From assembly GCA_038239305.1 (NCBI GenBank), contig JBBSEW010000006.1, positions 1 through 64,000 on the forward strand: a stretch of DNA of 64,000 nucleotides, read 5' to 3'. The position numbers and the translations under genes are program-made. Below, piece after piece: positions 24,938-34,631 of the stretch. This DNA is from JALYUA01 sp038239305 (GTDB taxonomy: Bacteria; Acidobacteriota; Thermoanaerobaculia; UBA5066; Gp7-AA6). Position 1 is the stretch's first letter; every line of letters begins with the position of its first letter. The notes beneath the pieces are model-generated. The model did not search any database. It saw only the letters and a list, made by a program, of their open reading frames with translations, and was not told the origin of the DNA.

Positions 24938-25005
24938 ACGTGGACTCTATCTCTCGCAAAGCGCGTGCCGTGCAGGAGGCGCCGGCCGTCGGCCCGGACA
25001 AAACG

Positions 25006-25839
25006 TCAGGACTCGAGAGCGCTCTCCTCCTCCCGCTCGTGCTCGAACTGCAAAGGTTCGCGCTCGTTGAACTTGACGACGTCGAAATAGGGAGAGAGAT
25101 CGAAGTCCCGCGGCACGCACAGGCTCGGGTGCCGGGCCTTCAGCAGACCGGTGTACAAGCGGCCCGTCGGCCGGCGCAGCACGCGGCGCCACCGCCGGCC
25201 CGTCGCGGTCTCTCTCCGCCGCACGTGGAGGGGCCGAACCGGGAATCCGACCTTCGCAAACGCCTCCGCGAGAAGGGACGAGCAGATCGTTTCCGTGTCT
25301 TTTCCGCTTCCGAAATGGAGCGCCTCCTCGCGCAGGCGGGTGGGGATCAAGTGAAAGGGCAGGAGGTATCGCAGGAGATCGCGGATGTTGCGCTGGTCGT
25401 ACGTGAAGCCGACTCGGGAGAGAACGAACTCGAGCACCGTCTCGATCTGCTCATGGGAGAGACCGACCGGTCGGCAGACGCGAAGGTTGAAGTCGATGTA
25501 CTTGACGAGCGGCGATACGACCACTCCCCGGTCGACGAGCGCTTCGACGATGAGGTAGCGGGCTTCCTTCCCGAACAGTTCGCGAACGCGGTCCCGCTGT
25601 TTCGGATCCCGGAGCAGGGCGCTGCCCACGTAGATACCCGTGTGCGACCAGGGGGACATGGTCAGGTACTTGATCGCTTGCGAGACTCGCTGGTCCCCCT
25701 CGACGAGGACCACATCGCCCGGCCGGATCCGGCTCTTCAACCGGACCGGGTCGTTCAGAAACCAGCGCCGGTACTCCTCGCGAGGCCGGGTGATGTACCG
25801 GACGAACCAGGCCCCGAGGACCTGCCGCGGCGAGCGCAC
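25006..25839 (-). CDS. YiiX-like permuted papain-fold (NlpC/P60 superfamily) protein
   Basis: 277 residues from GTG, with a weak ribosome binding site so the start is uncertain. The motif IRPGDVVLVEG and the SPWSHTGIYVG segment (catalytic His) occur near the N-terminus, and KDTETICSSLLAEAF (catalytic Cys) near residue 210. This His-before-Cys order is typical of the circularly permuted YiiX/YebB/C92 group. Members act on lipid, peptide or amide bonds at membranes; the substrate here is unknown. It is tandem with the H1-like gene on the minus strand. Confidence 0.78.
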   Translation of the reverse strand: MRSPRQVLGAWFVRYITRPREEYRRWFLNDPVRLKSRIRPGDVVLVEGDQRVSQAIKYLTMSPWSHTGIYVGSALLRDPKQRDRVRELFGKEARYLIVEALVDRGVVVSPLVKYIDFNLRVCRPVGLSHEQIETVLEFVLSRVGFTYDQRNIRDLLRYLLPFHLIPTRLREEALHFGSGKDTETICSSLLAEAFAKVGFPVRPLHVRRRETATGRRWRRVLRRPTGRLYTGLLKARHPSLCVPRDFDLSPYFDVVKFNEREPLQFEHEREEESALES

Positions 25840-25994
25840 GCCCTATTGTGCGCCTTTCAGAGGATAGACATCGCGCCCGCCCGCGGGCACGGACGGGCGG
25901 ATGAGCCACGCACCCGCCATCGAGACACAGGATCCCCACAAACCGTTTTTTTTCTCACTGCTGCATCGACGAGTTGACATGACCCGACGGCCCC

Positions 25995-26708
25995 CTACTT
26001 CTCGAACGGACCTCTGATCTTCCTGTAGCCGGACGGCACCTCGAACACGGAGGCGGGAATCAGGCCTTTTCGGACTTCGGTCGCTTCTTCGAGCGTCTGC
26101 GTGCGCGTGAACGGAGTCCGCAGGATGACGGCGGTCGAGAGCGGGTAGCCCTTTACCTTTTTCAACTCGTCGTACATCTTCTGAAAGAGCGCGCCCATCG
26201 GGCCCATCGAGACAGCCGCGAGCCGACGGCCATCGTAATAACGCTCCGGCGCGCGCAGGCCGGGCGCCGCCCAGAAATCCACTTCCAGCGCATCGCCCAC
26301 CGACAGGGACCAGTGCTCGCAATCGTATCCGGCGAACTTCTGCTTGCCGGGAAGCTTCTCGAGCTTCGGCTCCGCGCGCAGGTCCCACATGTCGCCGGCT
26401 CCGCTCGTGCGCAACTTTCGCGCGGTCCGGTCCCAGTAGTCCTCCATCTGCTCGAGCGTCGCCTCCCAGTACTCCTTCTTCCGATGGTCGATCAAAGTGA
26501 TCTTCCCGTCGGCGAAGCTCACCATCGAATCGCTGTCCCGCGACGACGACCGGCTGCGCTCCGGGGTGATGTATTGCGTGGCGTCGCTCTCCCGATCTCC
26601 GAAGGCAACCTTCGAGACGATCGTCAGGTCCTGGGCGGGGAGAGCGAGCGCGGCCCCGAGAAACCATGCCGCGCCGGGAAGAAGCGGGAAACGGGAGCGG
26701 TAAGACAT
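25995..26708 (-). CDS. Exported DUF4412-like protein (paralogue 1)
   Basis: 237 residues from an ATG at 26708 preceded by GGAGAGGAG. A signal peptide ends near ALALPAQ. The mature protein alternates short strands (MVSFADGKITLIDHRKKEYW) and ends with SVFEVPSGYRKI, like the family's FxVPxGYK. It is related in layout to the protein at 36672-37502, which has the same SVFEVP/AMFEVPAGYK ending. Function is unknown. It is divergent from the SH3b gene, 149 bp away. Confidence 0.65.
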   Translation of the reverse strand: MSYRSRFPLLPGAAWFLGAALALPAQDLTIVSKVAFGDRESDATQYITPERSRSSSRDSDSMVSFADGKITLIDHRKKEYWEATLEQMEDYWDRTARKLRTSGAGDMWDLRAEPKLEKLPGKQKFAGYDCEHWSLSVGDALEVDFWAAPGLRAPERYYDGRRLAAVSMGPMGALFQKMYDELKKVKGYPLSTAVILRTPFTRTQTLEEATEVRKGLIPASVFEVPSGYRKIRGPFEK

Positions 26709-26857
26709 AAGTGAATTCTCCTCTCCATCGAGATCCGTACGGCTGAAAGGGGCCATTTTGCCAAATTCAGGCTGCCGGCGGCGTTTTCCGGCGGACGGAA
26801 ACGGCACCACCCGCCTGATACAATTGTCGCCACTCATTTGTTCACACGGAGGACGCT

Positions 26858-27517
26858 ATGAATCGAGCTCGACTGCTCGCCCTCGGAATCGGTTTCGGAC
26901 TGGCCCTTCCCGCTCTGGCGTCCGCCCAGACGGCATTCACGACTCGCCCCATCAACCTTCGCGCCGGTCCGGACAAGCAATATCCGCTCGTCACGGCGAT
27001 CCCGGCGGGCGCCCCCGTCGAAGTGGCGGGCTGCGTCAACGACTGGACCTGGTGCGACGTCACGGTCGGCAACGACCGCGGGTGGGCGTACGCGAGCGGT
27101 CTCGTCTATCCCTACGAGGGACAGCGCGTCTCGGTCTACGACAACGGCGCGAACTTCGGGTGGCCCGTCGTCGCATATGACCCAGGCGTTTACTGGGACT
27201 CGTATTACCGCGGCCGCCCCTGGTACGGCCGTCGCACGTACTGGGTCGGCCATCCCTGGGTCTCGCACCGGACGTTCGTGGAACACCCGGGCGTGATCAT
27301 CCGGCCGGGCCACGGCTTCGTGCGCGAGGAGCATCGCGGCGAGCGCCACATCGAGCGTCGGACGGAGCAGCGACACGTCGAGCGTCGGGAAGAGCACCAC
27401 GCCGAGCAGCGGCAGGAGCACCACGCCGAGCAGCGACAGGAGCACCGGGCCGCCGAGTCGCATTCCCAGCACACCTCGCCTCAGCACGCCGCGCCTCAGA
27501 AGGAGCATAAGCACTAA
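26858..27517 (+). CDS. Exported SH3b-domain protein with His/Glu-rich tail
   Basis: 219 residues. A signal peptide ends at PALASAQ. Residues about 25-90 are a bacterial SH3 domain (INLRAGPDKQYPLVTAIPAG, WAYASGLVYP). A Tyr/Trp/Gly-rich linker follows (YWDSYYRGRPWYGRR). Residues about 150-219 are rich in His, Glu, Arg and Gln with repeats of EEHHAEQRQ. SH3b domains bind cell-wall peptides; the histidine tail could bind metal (inference). A terminator follows at 27544. Confidence 0.8.
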   Translation: MNRARLLALGIGFGLALPALASAQTAFTTRPINLRAGPDKQYPLVTAIPAGAPVEVAGCVNDWTWCDVTVGNDRGWAYASGLVYPYEGQRVSVYDNGANFGWPVVAYDPGVYWDSYYRGRPWYGRRTYWVGHPWVSHRTFVEHPGVIIRPGHGFVREEHRGERHIERRTEQRHVERREEHHAEQRQEHHAEQRQEHRAAESHSQHTSPQHAAPQKEHKH

Positions 27518-27543
27518 ACCTCGTCCGATCTTCCCCGGACGAG

Positions 27544-27577
27544 AAAGGCCCGTGCCATAGCGCGGGCCTTTTGCTTT
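27544..27577 (+). terminator. Intrinsic terminator after the SH3b gene
   Basis: AAAGGCCCG and CGGGCCTTT form a 9-bp stem with a 10-base loop, followed by TGCTTTT. It lies about 27 bp after the stop codon of the SH3b gene. Confidence 0.8.
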
Positions 27578-27703
27578 TCGGGCACCCGCGATTTCCGAAC
27601 GCCCCATGGATGACCCGCTTCGCCGGAGGACCTGAGCTGCCCGGGCGGGGCGAAGACCGGCAGTCCGGCGGGCAGCTATCATTCGACCTTGCCGGGAGCC
27701 GCC

Positions 27704-28753
27704 ATGCGACCGTTTGAGACCTCTCGCGATCTCACACTTCCCTTCGGGTCGGATCTCGCGCTGCGTCGCCGGTTCATGGTCGTCAACGAGCCCGTCGCCG
27801 GCAACATTCGCTTCGACCTGATTCTCGAGATCCTCGACAAGCTTGCCGAGGACACCGCGCTCGCCTACGCGCGTCGGTTCGTGCCTGACGGGCGAGTCGT
27901 GACGGCGGCCGTTGACAACATCCTGCTTCGTGAGCCGGCGGACGTCACGCGCGATCTGATCCTTCACGCCCGGATCAATTCCGTCGGAAGGACGTCACTC
28001 GAGGTGGGAATCCGGCTGGAGCACGCCGGCGACCGGCCGATCCATCTGGCCTCCTGCTACTTCACGATGGTCGCCCGCTCGGGCGAAGGTGAAGAGAGCC
28101 GGAGCACGCCGCTCGGACCGCTCGAGTATGGCGACGATCTCGAGAGCGCGAGATACCGCAAGGCCTCGGAACGGCGAGAGAATTACCGGGCCGTGCAGGC
28201 GGCCGCGATGCAGCCCCCGACGGCCGAAGAGTACGCACTCCTCGCAGGCCTCCACGCCGCGCAGGATCGGCCCGGATTCTCCGGCACGCTCGTCTCGAGC
28301 CTCGTCACGAGCAACTGGGAGCGCATGTACCCGGAACAGGAGAACGTCCCGCAGAAAATCTTCGGCGGATATCTCGTGCGGCGTGCCTACGAGCTGGCGA
28401 CGATCAACGTGGAAGAAATCGCTCCGGACCGTTCCGTGATCCTCCGCGTGAACCGCATCAACTTTCTCCAGCCCGTCCGACTCGGCGACAAGCTTCATTT
28501 CGTGAGCCGGATCGTTTACACGGGTTCGACTTCGATCTGCGTCGAGGTGTCGATCGAGCGCGTGAGCCGGGATCGCGTGACCCGCGCGCTGTCAAACAGC
28601 TGCGTGTTCACGTTCGTCAACGTGGATTCGGACATGATGCCGAGGCCGGTCCCGCCCGTGTTTCCGACGACCTACGCGGAGGATGCCCGCTACCTCGAGG
28701 CCTACCGGCGTAACCGCAAGCATGTGCGTCCGGGCGCGCCGACGAGTCCCTGA
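27704..28753 (+). CDS. Double-hotdog acyl-CoA thioesterase
   Basis: 349 residues, with the ATG at 27704 preferred because CGGGAG is correctly spaced. Two hotdog-like halves are visible: an N-terminal one around residues 30-150 (GNIRFDLILEILDKLAED, ARINSVGRTSLEVGI) and a C-terminal one around 210-330 (KIFGGYLVRRAYELA, RLGDKLHFVSRIVYTG). This layout matches eukaryotic-type ACOT9-like thioesterases. The enzyme probably hydrolyses acyl-CoA in the cytosol; chain length is unknown. The next gene (old yellow enzyme) starts 56 bp later. Confidence 0.75.
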   Translation: MRPFETSRDLTLPFGSDLALRRRFMVVNEPVAGNIRFDLILEILDKLAEDTALAYARRFVPDGRVVTAAVDNILLREPADVTRDLILHARINSVGRTSLEVGIRLEHAGDRPIHLASCYFTMVARSGEGEESRSTPLGPLEYGDDLESARYRKASERRENYRAVQAAAMQPPTAEEYALLAGLHAAQDRPGFSGTLVSSLVTSNWERMYPEQENVPQKIFGGYLVRRAYELATINVEEIAPDRSVILRVNRINFLQPVRLGDKLHFVSRIVYTGSTSICVEVSIERVSRDRVTRALSNSCVFTFVNVDSDMMPRPVPPVFPTTYAEDARYLEAYRRNRKHVRPGAPTSP

Positions 28754-28809
28754 GCTCGAGCCGGGAGACGGCGTCTCGCGTTCCCGCGGCGGCGCGCATA
28801 CTCTGCGGC

Positions 28810-29907
28810 ATGCCTTCTCTCTTCGAACCGTTCGCCGTCGCCGGAATCACGCTTCGCAATCGCATCGGGGTCTCACCGATGTGCCAGTACAGCAGCGCGA
28901 ACGGGCTCGCGAACGACTGGCACCTCGTCCATCTCGGTTCCCGTGCGGTGGGCGGCGCTGGTCTCGTCATGGTGGAAGCGACGGCGGTCGAGGCCCGCGG
29001 GCGGATCTCGCCGGAGGACATGGGCCTCTGGTCGGATGCCCACGCCGAGCCCCTGGCCCGCATCGCCCGCTTCGTCGCGGACCAGGGCGCCGTGCCGGGC
29101 CTCCAGCTCGCGCACGCGGGCCGAAAAGCGAGCGTCTCGCGGCCGTGGGACGGAGATCGCCCCCTGTCGGACGCGGAAGGAGGCTGGCCGACCCTCGGCC
29201 CGAGCGCGATTCCCTTCCGGGAGGGATGGCGAACCCCGGCCGCCATGACGGAGGCCGACATCGCCTCCACGGTCGCATCCTTTCGCGCCGCGGCAGTTCG
29301 GGCGCGCGACGCGGGGTTTCAATGGATCGAGCTTCATGCCGCGCACGGCTATCTCTGTCACAACTTCTATTCGCCGTTATCCAACCGGCGCGATGACGCG
29401 TACGGCGGATCGTTCGAGAACCGCATCCGTTTCACCCTCGAAGCCTTGCGCGCCGTGCGCTCGGAATGGCCGGAGCGGCTGCCGCTCTCGGTACGCCTCT
29501 CGTGCACGGACTGGGTGGACGGCGGCTGGACGATCGAAGACTCGATCGCCCTCGCGCGCCGTCTCGCCCAGGAAGGCGCCGATCTGATCGACTGCAGCTC
29601 CGGAGGCAACGTCTCGGGAGCGAAAATCCCGGCGGGAGCCGGCTACCAGGTGGGGTTCGCGGAGGCCGTGAAACGGGGCGCCGGAATCGCGACCGCGGCG
29701 GTCGGCCTCATCACCGATCCCGCCCAGGCCGACCAGATCGTGCGAAGCGGCCAGGCCGACATTGTCCTCCTCGCACGGGAAGAGCTGCGGGACCCGTACT
29801 GGCCTCTCCACGCCGCCCGAGCGCTGGGCGCCGCTGCCGTCCCGGTCCCCGCTCAGTATCAGAGGGCCTTCATCGGCACTCACACGCCGGGAGTCCGCCA
29901 GTCCTGA
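28810..29907 (+). CDS. YqjM-like NADH:flavin oxidoreductase (old yellow enzyme)
   Basis: 365 residues. FMN-barrel motifs of the YqjM class: GVSPMCQYSS with the flavin-tuning Cys, DWHLVHLGSRAVGG, PGLQLAHAGRKASVSRPW, the substrate-binding pair HAAH in IELHAAHGYLCHNFYSPLSN, and DDAYGGSFENR. Such enzymes reduce activated C=C bonds of enones, nitro compounds or maleimides using NAD(P)H. The natural substrate is unknown. Confidence 0.92.
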   Translation: MPSLFEPFAVAGITLRNRIGVSPMCQYSSANGLANDWHLVHLGSRAVGGAGLVMVEATAVEARGRISPEDMGLWSDAHAEPLARIARFVADQGAVPGLQLAHAGRKASVSRPWDGDRPLSDAEGGWPTLGPSAIPFREGWRTPAAMTEADIASTVASFRAAAVRARDAGFQWIELHAAHGYLCHNFYSPLSNRRDDAYGGSFENRIRFTLEALRAVRSEWPERLPLSVRLSCTDWVDGGWTIEDSIALARRLAQEGADLIDCSSGGNVSGAKIPAGAGYQVGFAEAVKRGAGIATAAVGLITDPAQADQIVRSGQADIVLLAREELRDPYWPLHAARALGAAAVPVPAQYQRAFIGTHTPGVRQS

Positions 29908-30041
29908 CGGCGAAAGCGCCACCTTGAGACGGCGCATCCGCCCGAGACCACTGGCCTGAAGCACGGAAAGGGCCACCGCACGGCCTGTCCCGGCGGTGGC
30001 CTCCCCGCAAGCGCAGACGCGCCAGACCGCTCAGGCGCCGA

Positions 30042-31215
30042 TCAGTTGATATCCCTTCCCGCCTCGAGTTGCTGAACCAGGCTCTGGAGGTTCTGCCGGT
30101 TCGGCGCATTCGGCGCATTCGCGAGCGCGAGCTTCGCCTCCTCGAGAGCCTTCTTCCGATCGCCCATCGCCGCATAGGCGCGCATCAGGCCGACGTGAAC
30201 GGGCCACTGATTCGGGAAACGCTTCGCGTTCCACTGGAACACCCGGATCGCCTGGTCCTTCTTGCCGCCGGCCATCAGTTGCCGGGCCGCGCCATGGAGA
30301 GCCAGAGGGTTTGCCGTCGGATGGTGGATGGCCCGATCGAAGGACTTCGCGGCGTCCGCATCGAGCCCGTTCAAACCCTGAAGCCGGGAAAGCGTCATCA
30401 GGGTCGCGAAGTTTTCTTCGCCGCCGATGTACGGATCCGACACCGCGCGCTCGGCCCAGTGCAGGGCCTCGGGAAGGTTGATCTTGTTCTGCGCGCAAAA
30501 TGCGGCGGCCTGCTGCCAGCTCTGCCACGAGAACCCGGACCATTGGCGAAGGTCCTTTCGAAAACCGTCGACCCACAGCTTGTTGACGTCGTCAACGGTG
30601 ACCGTGAACGGAACTTTCAGCTCCTCCCACTCGAGCGCCACCGTGGCCTTCGCAGGTTCGCGTTCGGTGAACTCGTAGGTGAGCCACTCACGATATTCGT
30701 TCCGGACCGGTCTCACCTGGACTCGCAGCGCATCCTGCTTCGCGTCGTACCAGAAGCTGCCCCACGAGTTCGCGTCCTCGAGAAAATGACCGTCCAGTCT
30801 TCCTTGCCCGGAACGAAGTGAAGCCCATAGGTTCCCGCCGGGAGGGCCTGCCCTTGGATCCGGACGTCATGCGCACCGAGAAGGTGGTGTTCTCATTCGC
30901 TCCGCCTCGCCACGGGCAGCTCGCGCATCCGTTCACACCGAGGTCGGACAGACCCCACGGGACGAGCTCGCCCCAGATCTTGCCCCGGCGATCGTTTCCG
31001 CCTCGGACAACGCGCGGGCTCGAGTAGTCGATCGTGACGCGAACGGGTCCGATTGCCTGAGTCACGGAGGCCTGCGGGTTGTCCCCGTTCGGCGGGAACG
31101 TCAGACCCTGCGCGCCCGGGAGCGGAGCGGACGCCGCCAGAAGGAGCGCCGACGCGGACACCACGAGAACGGCGAGCGAAACCCCGGAGCGTTTTCTGTA
31201 TGCGCGGAAATCCAT
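30042..31215 (-). pseudogene. DUF2911 protein gene with two frameshifts
   Basis: A start at 31215 (GAGGAGGG upstream, signal peptide ending PLPGAQG) opens a DUF2911 domain: SVTQAIGPVRVTIDYSSPRV, RGKIWGELVPWGL, CPWRGGANENTTFSV. Near 30869 the frame changes; the next stretch (HDVRIQGQALPAGTYGLHFV) reads in another frame. Near 30780 it changes again to resume with WGSFWYDAKQDALRV, then EWLTYEFTEREPAKATVALEW and a helical C-terminus typical of the family, ending at 30042. Each shift is explained by one missing base. The flanking protein sequence is well conserved, so either recent inactivation or sequencing error is possible. Confidence 0.85.
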
Positions 31216-31347
31216 GGGAAACCCTCCTCTCGGCAGTCGACAGGTCGGCCGCCAGGGTTCCTTACGGACGCCCAGCGGGAGGGTTTCGAGGATTTTCGAG
31301 CGGGCCCGAGAGGCGAGACTTTCGGTCACGCTCTCCGGGCGGAAGTG

Positions 31348-33639
31348 TCACAGCAGCTTGTCCGGCGTGATCGGGAGGTCCCGGATTCGCTTTCCGGTCG
31401 CGTGGTAAACCGCGTTCGCGACGGCAGCGGCGGCGCCTGTGATGCCGATCTCTCCGACGCCCCGGCAGCCGAGGGTGTTGATCACGGGGTCGGGCTCGCC
31501 GACGAAGTGCACCTCGATCGATCCGATATCCGCGTTGACGGGAACCAGGTAGTCGGCGAGGTTCTCCGTGACCGGCCGGCCGGTCCGCTCGTCGTACACG
31601 GTGTGCTCCATGAGAGCCATACCGATGCCCATAGTCACACCGCCGAGAACCTGGCTGCGGCTGGTCTTCGGATTGAGGACGCGCCCGATGTTCATCACGG
31701 AAACCCAGCGCGTGGCCTGGACTCGCGGCAGAAGAGGATCGATCTTCACCTCGCAGAAATGCGCGCCGAAGGAGTGTATCGAGAACTTCCTGGTTTTCTC
31801 GTCTTCGAGTTTGACGGATGCCGTCGCCTCGACCGCTTCCTCGCCCGACTGGCGAATGAGGTCGGTGACAGCGACCCCGCGCGACGGATCCGACGCCGCG
31901 ACGAGCCGGCCGTCCGAGAAGACCAGCTGCTCGGGTGCCAGGCCGGACAGGGCCGAGCCCGGTCCCTTCGCGGCAATTTCCGCAAGCTTCTTCTTGATTT
32001 CCACCGCCGCCTGGATGATCGCTTCCGAAACGCTCGCCGAAGAGTTCGAGCCGCCCGAGACCGGAGCCTCCGGGAACTCGCTGTCGCCCAGCTCGAACAG
32101 GATCCGGTCGGCGGGCAGACCGAGCGCGTCCGCGGACACCTGCGTGAACACCGTGTAGGCACCCGTTCCGAGATCCTGCGTGGCGGCCCGGACGCGCGCG
32201 CGGCCATCCGGGGTCCAGCGGATGACGGCCGAGGCCGGCCAGCGGTAGCCGGGATACACGGCCGTCGCCATTCCCCATCCGACGAGAAGGTCGCCCTCCC
32301 TCATGGAGCCCGGCTTGGGATTGCGGTCCTTCCAGCCGAAGCGCTCCGTGCCCATGGTGTAGCACTCCATCAGGCGCTTCGACGACCACGGTTTTCCGTC
32401 TGACGGATTCACATCCGCGTAGTTCTGCAGGCGAAGCTCGATCGGATCCATCTCGAGCGCGACCGCGAGCTCGTCCATCGCGGACTCGATCGCATAGCAG
32501 CCGGGTGTCTCGCCGGGAGCGCGCATGAACGTCGGCGCGGCCACGTTGACGCGCACCAGGCGCTGAGGAATGTCGGCGTTCTCGCAGGCGTAGAGCATCG
32601 CGCTCGAGTTCTTCCCGCAGGGCTCGATGTAGTCCGTCACCGGAGACGTCGGAGACGTGGATTCGTGGCGGATCGCCGTGAGCTTTCCGCTGCGATCCGC
32701 CGCGAGAGCGATCTTCTGGATCGTCGGAGGGCGGTGGCCGACCGAGGTGAACATCTGGGAGCGCGACACGACGAGACTGACCGGGCGCTTCACCGCGGAC
32801 GCCGCCATGGCGGCCGCGAACGTATGCGGCCACTGCGAGCCCTTGCAGCCGAACCCGCCGCCGACGTACGGGCAGATCACGTGCACGTCTTCCTTGGAGA
32901 TGCCGAACGCCTTCGCGAGACTTCCCTTCGATCCGATCACCGCCTGCGTCGCGTCCCATACGGTGAGCTTCTTCCCCTGCCATTCGGCGATCGTCGCGGA
33001 GAGCTCCATCGGATTGTGGGTCTCGACGGGCGTCGTGTACGTCGCCTGGTGGACGACCGCTCCCGGCGCCTGGAGCGCTGCGGCGGCGTCGCCGCGCTTG
33101 TGCTGGAGCTCGCGTCCCAAGTTCTGCTTCGGATAGGTCGCGGACGGCTCCGCCTCCGCGATCTGGAGGACAGGCTTCTCCTCGCGATACGAGACGCGGA
33201 CGAGAGCGGCGGCGCGTCGAGCCTGCTCGAGCTTTTCGGCGACGACGAGCGCCACGTACTGGCCCGCGAAGTGGATCTCCGCGCCCGAGAGAGCGGGCAG
33301 ATCTTCGCCCGCATGGCCGCTCGAAGGATCTCCTCCCTTGAGCGTCTTCAGCTTCGGCGTGTTTTCGTGGGTGAGGATGGCGAGAACGCCCGGCGCGGAT
33401 CGAGCCGCCGCCCAGTCGATCGACGTGATCGTTCCCTTCGCGATGGTGCTCTGCACGGCCACGCAATGGACGAGCCCCTTCGGGCGGAATTCCGCGGCAT
33501 ACCGGGCCTTGCCCGTGATCTTCAGCCGGCCGTCGACGCGATCGATCGGCGTGCCGACGGATTTTCCAGGCGCCGGCGCTGCCTTCGCCGGACCTTCGCT
33601 CGATTCGGACGGGGCCTTCTCCTGGATCAGGGCGTTCAT
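31348..33639 (-). CDS. Xanthine dehydrogenase-family molybdopterin-binding subunit
   Basis: 763 residues from the ATG at 33639, which overlaps the FAD-subunit stop (ATGA). The N-terminal a/b hammerhead (SVGTPIDRVDGRLKITGKA) and the Mo-cofactor domains (PYVGGGFGCKG, MRAPGETPGCYAIESAMDE, TQDLGTGAYTVFTQVSAD) are present, ending with GCRGVGEIGITG, the motif with the active-site Glu. It forms the large subunit of a three-protein molybdenum hydroxylase with the next two genes. The substrate (aldehyde, purine or other heterocycle) cannot be told from sequence. Confidence 0.93.
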   Translation of the reverse strand: MNALIQEKAPSESSEGPAKAAPAPGKSVGTPIDRVDGRLKITGKARYAAEFRPKGLVHCVAVQSTIAKGTITSIDWAAARSAPGVLAILTHENTPKLKTLKGGDPSSGHAGEDLPALSGAEIHFAGQYVALVVAEKLEQARRAAALVRVSYREEKPVLQIAEAEPSATYPKQNLGRELQHKRGDAAAALQAPGAVVHQATYTTPVETHNPMELSATIAEWQGKKLTVWDATQAVIGSKGSLAKAFGISKEDVHVICPYVGGGFGCKGSQWPHTFAAAMAASAVKRPVSLVVSRSQMFTSVGHRPPTIQKIALAADRSGKLTAIRHESTSPTSPVTDYIEPCGKNSSAMLYACENADIPQRLVRVNVAAPTFMRAPGETPGCYAIESAMDELAVALEMDPIELRLQNYADVNPSDGKPWSSKRLMECYTMGTERFGWKDRNPKPGSMREGDLLVGWGMATAVYPGYRWPASAVIRWTPDGRARVRAATQDLGTGAYTVFTQVSADALGLPADRILFELGDSEFPEAPVSGGSNSSASVSEAIIQAAVEIKKKLAEIAAKGPGSALSGLAPEQLVFSDGRLVAASDPSRGVAVTDLIRQSGEEAVEATASVKLEDEKTRKFSIHSFGAHFCEVKIDPLLPRVQATRWVSVMNIGRVLNPKTSRSQVLGGVTMGIGMALMEHTVYDERTGRPVTENLADYLVPVNADIGSIEVHFVGEPDPVINTLGCRGVGEIGITGAAAAVANAVYHATGKRIRDLPITPDKLL

Positions 33640-34631
33640 GCGATCTCCCGCGAGGCCGCCGTGGTCAATGCGCGCACGAGAACGCGCCGGGCGAGCTCGA
33701 TCTTGAAGGCGTTGTCTTTCTGTGGCTTCGCATCCGCCAGGGCGGCGTCGGCCGCCGCGCGCCACGCCGGCTCCCCGGCGCGGGCTCCGGCCAGCGCCTT
33801 CTCGGCCTCGAGGGACCGCCACGGCTTCGTCGCGATTCCGCCGAGTGCCACGCGGGCTTCCCGGACCGTTCCACCGGAAATGTCGAGGGCCACGGCCGCG
33901 GACGCGAGAGCGAACTCGTAGCTCGCGCGATCACGCACCTTGACGTAAGACGAGCGGGCCATCCAGCCCGTCGGGGGAAGGTCGACGGCTGTGATCAGCT
34001 CCCCGTGCTCCAGGACAGTCTCGCGCGCCGGATCTTCCCCGTACCCCACGTAGAAGTCCGCGAGAGGGATGGACCGGACGTTGCCGGTGCTCTTCTGCGT
34101 GCGGACTGCGGCATCGAGTGCCATGAGCGCGACCGGCATGTCGCCGGGGAACGTCGCGATGCACTTTTCGCTCGTCCCGAGCACGGCATGGACCCGCGTG
34201 AAGCCGGCCTGCGCGGCGCAGCCGGATCCCGGTTCCCGCTTGTTACAGGCGGAGAAGAGATCCCGGAAATACGGGCACCTCGTCCGCTGGAGCAGATTCC
34301 CCGCGGTCGTCGCCATGTTGCGGATCTGCGGCGACGCTCCGGACAGAATCGCCTCCGAGAGAACGGGATAGCGACGGCGAATCCGCTCGTCGCTCGCGAG
34401 CTCGCTATTGCGCACGAGGGCCCCGACGCGGAGTCCGCCGTGAGGCCCGTTCTCGATGCGCGAGAGCGGGAGCGAGGTCACGTCGACGAGCGACTTCGGA
34501 TTCATGACCTCGAGCTGCATCAGATCGACCAGTGTGGTGCCGCCTCCGAAGAACGCCGCATGCGCATCGCGCGTCACGGCGGCGGTGGCGGTCGCGGCAT
34601 CCTTCGCGTGAGAATAGGTAAAGAGGTTCAC
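33636..34631 (-). CDS. FAD-binding subunit of molybdenum hydroxylase
   Basis: 331 residues from a GTG at 34631 that overlaps the stop of the 2Fe-2S gene. The N-terminal region has the CoxM-like FAD motifs FFGGGTTLVDLMQLEV and SPQIRNMATTAGNLLQRTRC. A cluster-like cysteine segment follows (CPYFRDLFSACNKREPGSGC), as in subunits of the YagS/PaoB type that carry a 4Fe-4S cluster. It transfers electrons from the Mo site through FAD. Confidence 0.9.
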   Translation of the reverse strand: MNLFTYSHAKDAATATAAVTRDAHAAFFGGGTTLVDLMQLEVMNPKSLVDVTSLPLSRIENGPHGGLRVGALVRNSELASDERIRRRYPVLSEAILSGASPQIRNMATTAGNLLQRTRCPYFRDLFSACNKREPGSGCAAQAGFTRVHAVLGTSEKCIATFPGDMPVALMALDAAVRTQKSTGNVRSIPLADFYVGYGEDPARETVLEHGELITAVDLPPTGWMARSSYVKVRDRASYEFALASAAVALDISGGTVREARVALGGIATKPWRSLEAEKALAGARAGEPAWRAAADAALADAKPQKDNAFKIELARRVLVRALTTAASREIA

